Part shown: piece after piece, positions 1-6,953 of the stretch | How positions within the stretch are numbered: position 1 is the stretch's first letter | Layout of the letters: the number at the start of each line of letters is the position of its first letter | From: Gemmatimonadota bacterium | GTDB taxonomy: Bacteria > Gemmatimonadota > Gemmatimonadetes > Gemmatimonadales > Gemmatimonadaceae | Assembly: GCA_029884515.1 (NCBI GenBank) | Contig: JAOUHR010000045.1 | Location: 1-10,016, forward strand | DNA: 10,016 nucleotides | Direction: 5' to 3' | Made by a program: the position numbers and the translations under genes | Notes under the pieces: model-generated | The model's input: the letters and a program-made list of their open reading frames with translations, nothing else | Told to the model about the DNA's origin: nothing | Databases searched by the model: none

Positions 1-1297
1 CGTGGACGGCGTGGCGCTGATGCTGATCCTGCTCACCACGCTGCTGATGCCGCTCGCTGTGCTCGGGAGTTGGACCTCGATCCGCGAGAAGACGCACAGC
101 TACTACGCGCTCCTCCTCGTGTTGACCACCGGGATGCTCGGCGTCTTCATGGCGCTCGACCTGGTGCTGTTCTACGTGATGTGGGAAGTGATGCTCATCC
201 CGATGTATCTCATCATCGGGATCTGGGGCGGCCAGCGCCGCCTCTATGCGAGCCTCAAGTTCTTCCTCTACACGATGCTCGGTTCCCTCCTGATGCTCGT
301 CGCCGTGCTCTGGCTCGGCATCCAGGCGGGCCACGGCGGGACGCCGGTGTTCAGCTACGACGCGATCCTGCAGATGACGCGTGGAGGCCTCCCCGGCCAG
401 TTCTGGCTCTTCGGGGCGTTCGCGATCGCCTTCGCGGTGAAGGTGCCGATGTGGCCCTTCCACACCTGGCTCCCCGACGCGCACGTCGAGGCACCGACCG
501 CCGGCTCGGTGATCCTGGCCGCGATCATGCTCAAGATGGGCACCTTCGGCTTCATCCGGTTCGCGGTGCCGCTCTTCCCGGCGGTGGCGATGCACCCCAC
601 CATCCGCACGATCATGCTCGTGCTGGCGGTGATCGGCATCGTGTACGGCGCACTCGTGGCCCTCGTGCAGCCGGACTTCAAGAAGCTCGTCGCGTACTCC
701 TCGGTGAGCCACCTCGGCTTCGTGATGCTCGGGATCTTCGCGATGACCGTGGAATCGGTGCAGGGCGCCCTGATGGTCACCATCAGCCACGGCATCTCGA
801 CAGGCGCGCTCTTCCTCCTCGTGGGGATGATCTACGAGCGTCGGCACACCCGGCTCATCGAGGACTACGGCGGCATCGCCAAGGTGATGCCGATCTTCGC
901 CACCATCCTCACCCTCGTCGCCTTCAGCTCCATCGGCGTGCCGGGGACCAATGGCTTCGTGGGCGAGTTCCTCGTGCTGGTGGGGTCGTTCCCGACGCAG
1001 CCCTACTATGCGCTCATCGCCGCCACGAGCGTGATCTTCGCAGCGGCCTACCTGCTGTGGGCCGTGCAGCGCATCATCTACAACCCGCTGGTGAAGCCCG
1101 AGAACATGGCGCTGAAGGGCAAGGACCTGAACTGGCGCGAGATCGGCCTCCTCACGCCGCTCATCATCGGCATCCTCTGGCTCGGCGTCTATCCGAAGCC
1201 GGTGCTCGAGAAGACCGAGGCCGTGGCCACGCGGATGGTGCAGGACGCCACCGCCGCGCGGCTGACCTCCTCGCGCATCGCCGCGCGGGAGCGCTGA
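1..1297 (+). CDS. nuoM: NADH-quinone oxidoreductase subunit M (NuoM), 5'-truncated
   Basis: Proton-pumping, antiporter-like membrane subunit of respiratory complex I. The gene enters from the left edge: the frame is already open at base 2 (GTG there encodes an internal residue) and 431 residues are visible. Against the usual ~510, roughly 80 N-terminal residues are missing. Numbering from base 2, the key charged residues of the family are present: Glu62 in [10 protein letters not shown] (TM5 glutamate, E. coli Glu144), Lys147 in [17 protein letters not shown] (TM7 lysine, E. coli Lys234), Lys178 in IMLKMG (E. coli Lys265) and Glu322 in GFVGEF (TM12, E. coli Glu407). EAPTAGSV and [10 protein letters not shown] are further family hallmarks. 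About a dozen hydrophobic segments fill the rest, so this part is intact. It ends one base before nuoN, as expected at the 3' end of a nuo operon. E. coli equivalences come from memory of that protein. Confidence 0.97.
   Translation, partial: VDGVALMLILLTTLLMPLAVLGSWTSIREKTHSYYALLLVLTTGMLGVFMALDLVLFYVMWEVMLIPMYLIIGIWGGQRRLYASLKFFLYTMLGSLLMLVAVLWLGIQAGHGGTPVFSYDAILQMTRGGLPGQFWLFGAFAIAFAVKVPMWPFHTWLPDAHVEAPTAGSVILAAIMLKMGTFGFIRFAVPLFPAVAMHPTIRTIMLVLAVIGIVYGALVALVQPDFKKLVAYSSVSHLGFVMLGIFAMTVESVQGALMVTISHGISTGALFLLVGMIYERRHTRLIEDYGGIAKVMPIFATILTLVAFSSIGVPGTNGFVGEFLVLVGSFPTQPYYALIAATSVIFAAAYLLWAVQRIIYNPLVKPENMALKGKDLNWREIGLLTPLIIGILWLGVYPKPVLEKTEAVATRMVQDATAARLTSSRIAARER
1287..1291 (+). promoter_or_regulatory. 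Shine-Dalgarno site of nuoN
   Basis: GGGAG lies inside the last codons of nuoM, 7 bases before the nuoN ATG. With the one-base gap between the genes it supports that ATG as the start and implies coupled translation. Confidence 0.6.
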
Positions 1298-1298
1298 G

Positions 1299-2831
1299 AT
1301 GGCCCTCGACCTCCTCATCCCGACGCAGCTCTCGCACGCGCTCCTACCCGACCTGGTGCTGATGGCCGGCGCGATGGTGCTCATGCTCATGGCCGCCTGG
1401 CGCCGCGACTCCGCCGCGCACCAGCGCACGGTCGGCATCGGCGCGATGGTCCTCATCGTGGTGGCGATCGCCGCCGTGCTGCACATGGCCCTCGGCGGCT
1501 ACACCGCCGGCGGCGACGGCCCGATCGCCGTGGATGGCTTCCGCTGGGCGCTCGACCTCATCATCCTGCTTGGCGCGCTCGCCACGGTGGCGCTCTCGAT
1601 CGAGCAGAATGTCCGCGACGAGATCACCGCCGCGGAGACGCACGTGCTGGTGCTCTTCGCCGCGGCGGGGATGATGATCCTCGCCGCCGGCCGCGACCTG
1701 ATGGTGATCTTCCTCGGCATCGAGATCATGTCGGTCGCCGTCTACGTGCTCGCCGGTATCGACCGGCGGCGCGCGCGCGCCGCGGAAGCCTCGCTCAAGT
1801 ACTTCCTCCTGGGCGCTTTCGCGACCGGCTTCCTGCTCTACGGCATCGCCCTCATCTACGGCGCCACCGGCTCCACGCAGATCGTCGACATCGGCGGGAG
1901 GATCGTCCACTTCAAGCTCTACACGAACCCGATGCTCCTCGTCGGCACGGGGCTCCTCCTCGTCGGGCTCGGGTTCAAGGTGGCGGCCGCGCCGTTCCAC
2001 ATGTGGGCCCCGGACGTGTACGACGGCTCCCCCACGCCGGTGACGGCCTTCATGGCGGGCTCGGTGAAGGCAGCCGCCTTCGCGACCTTCCTCCGCATCT
2101 GGTACGAGGGGCTCTACTTCCTGACCGCCTCGTGGATCCTCCCGATCAGCGCGCTGGCCGTCCTCACGATGTTCGTGGGCAACGTCGTCGCGCTCTCGCA
2201 GCGGAACATCAAGCGGATGCTCGCGTACTCGAGCATCGTGCACACCGGCTACCTGCTCGTGGCCATCGCGGCGAGCACGGCGATGGGCTCCACCGCGATG
2301 ATCTTCTATCTCTTCGCGTACGGCCTGGCGACCTTCGGCGCCTTCGCGATCGTCATGACGCTGCAGCCCGGGGGCGACGAGCCGGCCCTCATCGCGGACT
2401 ACGAGGGGCTCTGGCACACGCGCCCTTGGCTCGCAGTGGCGATGGCCGTGTACCTCCTTGCGCTCCTCGGCTTCCCCGTCTTCGGCGGCATCGGGTTCTT
2501 CGCCAAGTGGTACCTCCTCCAGGCCGCGCTCGGCGCCATCACCGCCATCGTCCCGCTCGCGGTCGCGGTGGTGCTCACCTCGGTGATCTCCGCGGGTTAC
2601 TATCTGCAGGTGGTGCGCGCGATGTTCATGTCGCCGCGACCGGAGGGCGCTCGCGAGGTGCCCGCGATGGGCACGATGACGCGTACCGTGGTTGCGGTGA
2701 CCGCCGTGCTCATCCTCGCGCTGGGGCTCTTCCCATCGCAGCTCGTGCGCTTCAGCAGCGAGAACGGGCTGGTGCCGCACGCGTATTCGCCCACCACCGG
2801 CATGGGTCTGCCGCCGGGATTGCGACCCTAG
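1299..2831 (+). CDS. nuoN: NADH-quinone oxidoreductase subunit N (NuoN)
   Basis: Second antiporter-like, proton-pumping subunit of complex I, paralogous to NuoM. It is complete at 510 residues (family about 480-510) with some 14 hydrophobic segments. The conserved polar axis is visible: Glu142 in LGIEIMSVAVYVLAG (TM5), Lys227 in GFKVAAAPFHMWAPDVY (TM7), Lys257 in GSVKAAAF (TM8) and Lys403 in FFAKWYLL (TM12, equivalent to E. coli Lys395). YDGSPTPVTAF and NIKRMLAYSSIVHTGY are typical of NuoN. The ATG is set by a good ribosome site and by the one-base gap after nuoM. The C-terminal tail (residues 484-510) runs past the last membrane segment and is rich in Pro and Gly. A loop at residues 155-160 (DRRRAR) is encoded by an unusual GC-alternating palindrome. 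This is likely the last gene of the nuo operon, since a 130-base structured spacer follows. Confidence 0.97.
   Translation: MALDLLIPTQLSHALLPDLVLMAGAMVLMLMAAWRRDSAAHQRTVGIGAMVLIVVAIAAVLHMALGGYTAGGDGPIAVDGFRWALDLIILLGALATVALSIEQNVRDEITAAETHVLVLFAAAGMMILAAGRDLMVIFLGIEIMSVAVYVLAGIDRRRARAAEASLKYFLLGAFATGFLLYGIALIYGATGSTQIVDIGGRIVHFKLYTNPMLLVGTGLLLVGLGFKVAAAPFHMWAPDVYDGSPTPVTAFMAGSVKAAAFATFLRIWYEGLYFLTASWILPISALAVLTMFVGNVVALSQRNIKRMLAYSSIVHTGYLLVAIAASTAMGSTAMIFYLFAYGLATFGAFAIVMTLQPGGDEPALIADYEGLWHTRPWLAVAMAVYLLALLGFPVFGGIGFFAKWYLLQAALGAITAIVPLAVAVVLTSVISAGYYLQVVRAMFMSPRPEGAREVPAMGTMTRTVVAVTAVLILALGLFPSQLVRFSSENGLVPHAYSPTTGMGLPPGLRP
1766..1783. repeat. 18-base perfect GC-alternating palindrome inside nuoN
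   Basis: The two 9-base halves are exact reverse complements, and the core is an alternating G/C run. It encodes the Arg-rich loop after TM5 of NuoN. It could extrude or adopt Z-form locally, but the simplest reading is Arg/Ala codons chosen from a GC-rich set. Confidence 0.6.
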
Positions 2832-2961
2832 CCCCCGCCGCCGTGGATCCCACGGGACGGTCCGCCGCCAGTGGCGGGGCGGGTGGCTGGCGGTCAGGTT
2901 GTACCGGGGCGCTCAGGGGCGCCCCGCGTCGCATCCGGACCCCTCGATTCCCCGACCTGAC
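2832..2961 (+). other. Structured nuoN-phosphomannomutase spacer
   Basis: This 130-base gap has no supportable small gene. It holds three short stem-loops in a row: 2841-2855 (6-bp stem CCGTGG/CCACGG, loop ATC), 2865-2877 (5-bp stem CCGCC/GGCGG, loop AGT) and 2905-2926 (8-bp stem). I see no convincing -35/-10 pair and no Shine-Dalgarno before the ATG at 2962. An in-frame TTG at 2899 could extend the next protein by 21 residues, but that extension looks unlike the family. Confidence 0.55.
2905..2926 (+). terminator. Terminator-like stem-loop without U-tract
   Basis: CGGGGCGC pairs perfectly with GCGCCCCG across a six-base loop (TCAGGG). The 8-bp stem is all G-C. No T-run follows, so it is not a textbook intrinsic terminator. 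It could end the nuo transcript without a U-tract, protect a 3' end, or act as a leader structure of the phosphomannomutase mRNA, whose ATG is 36 bases downstream. Confidence 0.35.
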
Positions 2962-4344
2962 ATGATCGCACCTGGCATCTTCCGCACCTATGACATCCGT
3001 GGCGTCTTCGGCCAGGACCTCACCCTCGAGGCCGCCGAGGCGATCGGCCGCGGCTACGCGGTGATTCTCGCCGAACGCGGGCTCCGTGGCGCCGTCGCCG
3101 TCGGCCGCGACAACCGACCCAGCGGCCAGGCGCTCCACGACGCCCTCGTGCGCGGCCTCACCGGCTCCGGCGTGGATGTGGTGGACATCGGCATCGTGCC
3201 AACGCCGCTCCTGTACTGGAGCCTGCACAGGCTGGACGTCGTCGCCGGTATCCAGATCACCGGCTCGCACAACCCTCCCGAGTACAACGGTTTCAAGTGC
3301 TGCGTCGGCACGGGGTCGCTGCACGGGGCCGCGATCACCCACCTGCGCGACGTGATCGCGGCCGGACGATTCCCGACGGGCGCGGGCAAGGTCCGCCGGG
3401 AGGCAGTGATCGACCGCTACGTTGCCGACATGCGGGAGCGGATCGGCACGCTCCCCCCGCGGATGAAGGTCGTGATCGACTGCGGCAACGGCGCCGGGGC
3501 GGTGGCCGCGCCCCAGCTCTTCGCCGCACTGGGGCTCGAGCCGACCATGCTCTTCGCCGAGAGCGACGGCACCTTCCCGAACCACCATCCCGACCCCACG
3601 GTGGTGGAGAACCTCCAGGACCTCATCCGCAGCGTGCGCGAGACCGGGAGCGAGGTCGGTATCGGATTCGACGGCGACGCCGACCGCATCGGCATCGTGG
3701 ATGGCGACGGCACGATCATCTGGGGCGACTACCTCCTGCTCGTGTACGCCCGCGACGTGCTCGCGCGCACCGGCAAGGGGCAAGCGATCATCTTCGACGT
3801 GAAATGCTCGCAGGCGCTCCCCGACGGCATCACGAAAGCGGGCGGCACGCCAGTGATGTGGAAGACCGGGCATTCACTCATCAAGGAGAAGATGAAGGAG
3901 ATGCACGCGCCGCTGGCCGGTGAGATGTCGGGGCACATGTTCTTCTCCGAGGGCTTCTACGGGCACGACGATGCGCTCTACGCCGCCGCGCGCCTGCTCC
4001 GCATCCTCGCCGACTCCGGCCGGACGGTGAAGCAACTCCTGGCCGACGTGCCGCGATTCGTCTCCACACCGGAAATGCGCGTGGACTGCCCGGACGACCG
4101 CAAGGAGGACGTGGTGCGCCAAGCGCTCGCGCACTTCTCCGCCAAGTACGAGGTGTCCGATGTCGATGGCGTGCGGATCCTCTTCGACGGCGGGTGGGGG
4201 CTCATCCGCAGTTCCAACACGCAGCCCATCCTGGTCCTCCGCTTCGAGGCGGACTCCGAGACGCGGCTCGCCGAGCTGCGGCGGGAGGTCGAGGGGTGGC
4301 TCGCCACCATGGGCGTGACCGTGGGCTCGGGATCCGGACACTGA
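2962..4344 (+). CDS. manB: Phosphomannomutase/phosphoglucomutase (ManB/AlgC type)
   Basis: Cytoplasmic alpha-D-phosphohexomutase interconverting mannose-6-P and mannose-1-P, and probably also glucose-6-P and glucose-1-P, to feed nucleotide-sugar and envelope polysaccharide synthesis. At 460 residues it matches AlgC (~463). Landmarks in order: FRTYDIRG (7-14); phospho-serine loop TGSHNPPEYNGFK with catalytic Ser102; metal loop DGDADR with Asp237, Asp239 and Asp241; KTGHS (301-305); sugar-binding GEMSGH (320-325); phosphate-binding RSSNTQP (416-422). All four domains are complete. ATG 2962 is chosen because FRTYDIRG then begins at residue 7, as in the family; the TTG at 2899 adds a Pro/Arg-rich, family-unlike stretch. 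There is no clear ribosome site. A membrane-protein gene starts one base after the stop, suggesting co-translation. Whether mannose or glucose is preferred cannot be read from the sequence. Confidence 0.94.
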   Translation: MIAPGIFRTYDIRGVFGQDLTLEAAEAIGRGYAVILAERGLRGAVAVGRDNRPSGQALHDALVRGLTGSGVDVVDIGIVPTPLLYWSLHRLDVVAGIQITGSHNPPEYNGFKCCVGTGSLHGAAITHLRDVIAAGRFPTGAGKVRREAVIDRYVADMRERIGTLPPRMKVVIDCGNGAGAVAAPQLFAALGLEPTMLFAESDGTFPNHHPDPTVVENLQDLIRSVRETGSEVGIGFDGDADRIGIVDGDGTIIWGDYLLLVYARDVLARTGKGQAIIFDVKCSQALPDGITKAGGTPVMWKTGHSLIKEKMKEMHAPLAGEMSGHMFFSEGFYGHDDALYAAARLLRILADSGRTVKQLLADVPRFVSTPEMRVDCPDDRKEDVVRQALAHFSAKYEVSDVDGVRILFDGGWGLIRSSNTQPILVLRFEADSETRLAELRREVEGWLATMGVTVGSGSGH

Positions 4345-4345
4345 G

Positions 4346-6814
4346 GTGACCGCGCGGCGCGGCGCACTCTGGCTCGTCGCGGGTGTCGCGCTCGCCCTCC
4401 TCGGCGGGCGATGGCTCGCGGCGCTCTACGGGGACTGGGCGTTCCACCACGCGCTCGGCAGCGATGCGGTCTGGCGCACGGACCTCATCACCACCGTGGT
4501 GCTCCGGGCCGCGATCTTCAGCACGGCCTTCGCCTTCGTCTTCGCCAACCTCTTCGCGGTGCGGCAGTCGATCGTCTCGCTGGTGCTGCCGCGGCAGGTG
4601 GGGAACCTCGAGTTCGGCGAGGCGATCCCAACGCGCCGCCTCACGCTCGTCGCGCTCGGCGGCGCCGGCCTGATCGCGCTCGCCCTCATGCTCGTCGATA
4701 TCGACTGGACGGTGGCACGGCTCGCGTTCGACGGCACACCGTTCGCCGAGTTCGACCCGTACCTCGAGCGCGACCTCGGCTTCTTCGTGTACTGGCTGCC
4801 CTTCGAGCGGCTCTGGAACCATCTCGTCGGCGCACTCGTGCTGCTCACCGTGGTGCTCGTGCTCGCCCTCTATGCGCTCACGCCGAGCATCCGGTGGGAC
4901 GAACGCGGCCTCCACGTCTCCACCTGGGTCCGGCGCCATCTCGGCGTGCTCGGCGGCGTGGTGATCCTGCTCGTGAGCTGGAACTGGCGACTCGACCGGC
5001 TCACGCTCCTGATCGAGGGCGGCACCACGACGAGCTGGGTGGAGGCGCCGAGCTACTTCTCGGCGTTCGACCACCGGGTGTTGATGCCGTACCTCGTGAT
5101 CGTGGCCTTCGCAGCACTTCCGGCCGCGGTGGTGTTCGCCTGGTCGGCCTGGCGGGGGCATCTGCGCGTCGCGTTCGGACTCGTGTCGGCGCTCCTCTTC
5201 GCCGGACCCGTGATGCGGCTGATCCTGCCGGCGGTGGCCGCTGGCGAGGGGAGTGGCCGCGAGGCGGCGGCGCGCGAACGCCCCTACCTCTCCGCGCGCA
5301 CGCTCTACTCGCGCCGCGCGTTCGGGGTGGACGCCATCGCGAGCCCCGAGACCCTCCAACTGAGCGTCCTCGACTCCGTCCGCGCGGCGCGACGGGTGAG
5401 CACGTGGGACGCGGCGGCCCTCGTGCGGTACCTGGAGCTCGAGCGCCGCGGCACCGACGTGGCGGCCTTCGCCTGGCAGGGCGGGACGGCAGGCCTCGAG
5501 GCAGTGTTGCTGCGCGAGGCGCCGCCGGGGACGACGATCGGCGCGGCGTGGCCGGGGGACCGCATGCAGGCCGCTGCCGCCGACGAGTCGGGCACACCGG
5601 TCGCCGCCGGCGGACTCGTCATGCGTGGCGTCGCCGCGGTGCTGGTCCATCCGGGGGCGTCGCGCTACGCGATCGTGCCCGACAGCGCCGGGCGCATCGC
5701 GGCCCCCCCGTTCGATGATGCGTTCGGGCGATTCACCCACGCGTGGGACCAGCGAACGCCACGGCTCTTCTTCAACGAGCCGCCCTCCGTCCGTCCCCGT
5801 ATCGTCGTGCACCGGGACGTACGCGAGCGCCTTGCGGCCGTGGCGCCGTTCTTCGTCGTGGGGCCGACCATCGCGCCGCTGGTGCGGGGCGACTCGCTCT
5901 ACTGGATCGCAGAGCTCTTCGCGGTCTCGCGCGATTACCCGCTGGCCGAGCGCCTCACCTTCGAGGGCGTCACGGCACACTATGTGCGCCACGCGGCCAC
6001 CGCGGTGGTCCAGGCGCAGACGGGACGTGTGCTCCTCGTGCCCGTCGTCGATCCGGATCCGGTGACGCGCAGCTGGATGCGGATCTTCCCGGCGCTCTTC
6101 GGCGCGCGCGAGTCGATTCCCGCCTGGATGCGGAGCGCACTGCCACCCGCGATCGATTGGGCGGCGGTGCAGGGCACTGTCCTCGGGCGCACCGGAGTGC
6201 TCGTGGACACGCTGGCCACGCGCACGCTCGCGCGCGTGGATGATGCCGACGTGGATCTCGCGGCCGGGAGCGCGCCGCTCTTCCAGCTGGACGATGACGG
6301 CACGCTCGGCTGGAGCGTGGTCGTGGTGGATCGCGAGGACCGGATCACGGGCCTCCTCGTGGCCCGCGGTGGGATGGCGCCGCGCACCGAGCTCCACCCG
6401 GTGGGCACGGGACCGCGCTGGACCACCACGCTCGAACGTCTGCAGGCGGCTGCCGACTCCGGCGGGTTCGGCCGGTCACTGCCGCACGCGCGGCGCGGGC
6501 GGGTGCAGGCGACGCCGCTCGCGAGCGGGGTCCTCTTCTCGCAGTCCTTCTACCAGTGGCCCCCCGACGGCCCGCCGAGGTTGGCGGGCGTCGCGCTCCT
6601 CCTCAACGACCGTCCACGCACTGGCCGCACGCTCGCGGCGGCGCTCGGCGTCCCCGCGGACGCAGCCGGACGCGCATTGCCCGCCGGCGTGTTCCGCATG
6701 CGGGTCGCCGCGCTGTACGACGCGATGGCCGCCGCGCTCCGCGCCGGCGACTGGCGTGCCTACGGGGACGCGTGGGCGGCGCTCGGCCGGCTCCTTGGCC
6801 GTCCAGTGCCATGA
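4346..6814 (+). CDS. UPF0182 (COG1615) family membrane protein, short form
   Basis: Conserved membrane protein of unknown function, 822 residues. The N-terminal third has seven hydrophobic segments (about 7-27, 48-72, 98-118, 158-180, 199-214, 245-268, 276-298); the rest is a large soluble part, probably outside the cytoplasm. Family features seen: FDPYLERDLGFFVYWLPF (136-153), the WRLDRLTLL segment (214-222), ERPYLSARTLYSRRAFGVD (311-329), HRDVRERLAAVAPF...DSLYWIAELFAVSRDYP (489-532), AHYVRHAATAVVQAQTG (544-560), SWMRIFPALF (576-585), and a C-terminal RAGDWRAYGDAWAALGRLL (799-817). It is shorter than usual (about 900-1000), mainly because residues ~331-455 are reduced; I cannot find the THGYG-type motif normally there. 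GTG 4346 follows the phosphomannomutase stop by one base; no strong ribosome site is visible, so coupled translation is likely. Family assignment rests on remembered motifs. Confidence 0.85.
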   Translation: MTARRGALWLVAGVALALLGGRWLAALYGDWAFHHALGSDAVWRTDLITTVVLRAAIFSTAFAFVFANLFAVRQSIVSLVLPRQVGNLEFGEAIPTRRLTLVALGGAGLIALALMLVDIDWTVARLAFDGTPFAEFDPYLERDLGFFVYWLPFERLWNHLVGALVLLTVVLVLALYALTPSIRWDERGLHVSTWVRRHLGVLGGVVILLVSWNWRLDRLTLLIEGGTTTSWVEAPSYFSAFDHRVLMPYLVIVAFAALPAAVVFAWSAWRGHLRVAFGLVSALLFAGPVMRLILPAVAAGEGSGREAAARERPYLSARTLYSRRAFGVDAIASPETLQLSVLDSVRAARRVSTWDAAALVRYLELERRGTDVAAFAWQGGTAGLEAVLLREAPPGTTIGAAWPGDRMQAAAADESGTPVAAGGLVMRGVAAVLVHPGASRYAIVPDSAGRIAAPPFDDAFGRFTHAWDQRTPRLFFNEPPSVRPRIVVHRDVRERLAAVAPFFVVGPTIAPLVRGDSLYWIAELFAVSRDYPLAERLTFEGVTAHYVRHAATAVVQAQTGRVLLVPVVDPDPVTRSWMRIFPALFGARESIPAWMRSALPPAIDWAAVQGTVLGRTGVLVDTLATRTLARVDDADVDLAAGSAPLFQLDDDGTLGWSVVVVDREDRITGLLVARGGMAPRTELHPVGTGPRWTTTLERLQAAADSGGFGRSLPHARRGRVQATPLASGVLFSQSFYQWPPDGPPRLAGVALLLNDRPRTGRTLAAALGVPADAAGRALPAGVFRMRVAALYDAMAAALRAGDWRAYGDAWAALGRLLGRPVP

Positions 6815-6821
6815 ACTGGAC
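6801..6821 (+). terminator. Stem-loop enclosing the UPF0182 stop codon
   Basis: GTCCAGT (6801-6807) pairs perfectly with ACTGGAC (6815-6821). The seven-base loop contains the TGA stop at 6812-6814. No U-tract follows. It may be a weak or U-less terminator or a 3'-end stabiliser, or may be chance. Confidence 0.3.
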
Positions 6822-6838
6822 CGAGACTGACAAGGGAC

Positions 6839-6858
6839 GGTGCCCAAGGGTGCCCAGG
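6839..6858. repeat. Two tandem 10-bp repeats upstream of the amidase promoter
   Basis: GGTGCCCAAG is followed directly by GGTGCCCAGG (9 of 10 identical). The 10-bp period is close to one helical turn, so two protein subunits could bind on the same face. The repeats lie 26 bases before the proposed -35 box. Operator function is a guess. Confidence 0.35.
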
Positions 6859-6884
6859 ATGGGAACTCGCTCGAGCGTCTCGGG

Positions 6885-6913
6885 TTAACGTTCGTCTGCA
6901 CCGCGCGTAGATA
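6885..6913 (+). promoter_or_regulatory. Candidate sigma70-type promoter of the amidase gene
   Basis: TTAACG (6885-6890; 4 of 6 matches to TTGACA) is separated by exactly 17 bases from TAGATA (6908-6913; 3 of 6 matches to TATAAT). It sits in a locally AT-richer patch of an otherwise very GC-rich gap. Transcription would begin near 6920, which places the GTG at 6840 outside the message and supports the later GTG as start of the amidase. Confidence 0.4.
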
Positions 6914-6953
6914 CACCATCGTCCGCCCCGCCACCTTCTCCTTCGTGCATTCC

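Noticed and set aside
1344..2780. A 478-codon minus-strand open frame opposite nuoN
   Set aside because: Charge-rich, low-complexity composition with no motifs; a composition shadow of nuoN.
2899..2961. TTG start of the phosphomannomutase at 2899
   Set aside because: It adds a Pro/Arg-rich peptide not typical of the family and lies just before the strongest hairpin.
2752..3873. A 373-codon minus-strand open frame opposite the phosphomannomutase
   Set aside because: Composition shadow; it covers catalytic motifs of the sense gene and shows no family of its own.
4202..6397. A 731-codon open frame on the minus strand opposite the UPF0182 gene
   Set aside because: Its product is dominated by Arg, His, Glu and Asp with no recognisable domain, and the plus strand carries a clear family protein. 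Long antisense frames are expected where third positions are nearly all G or C.
6840..6953. Earlier GTG start for the amidase at 6840
   Set aside because: It adds 38 residues ahead of the twin-arginine region, its only SD-like purines are two bases away, and the proposed promoter lies inside the extension. It remains possible if that promoter is wrong.
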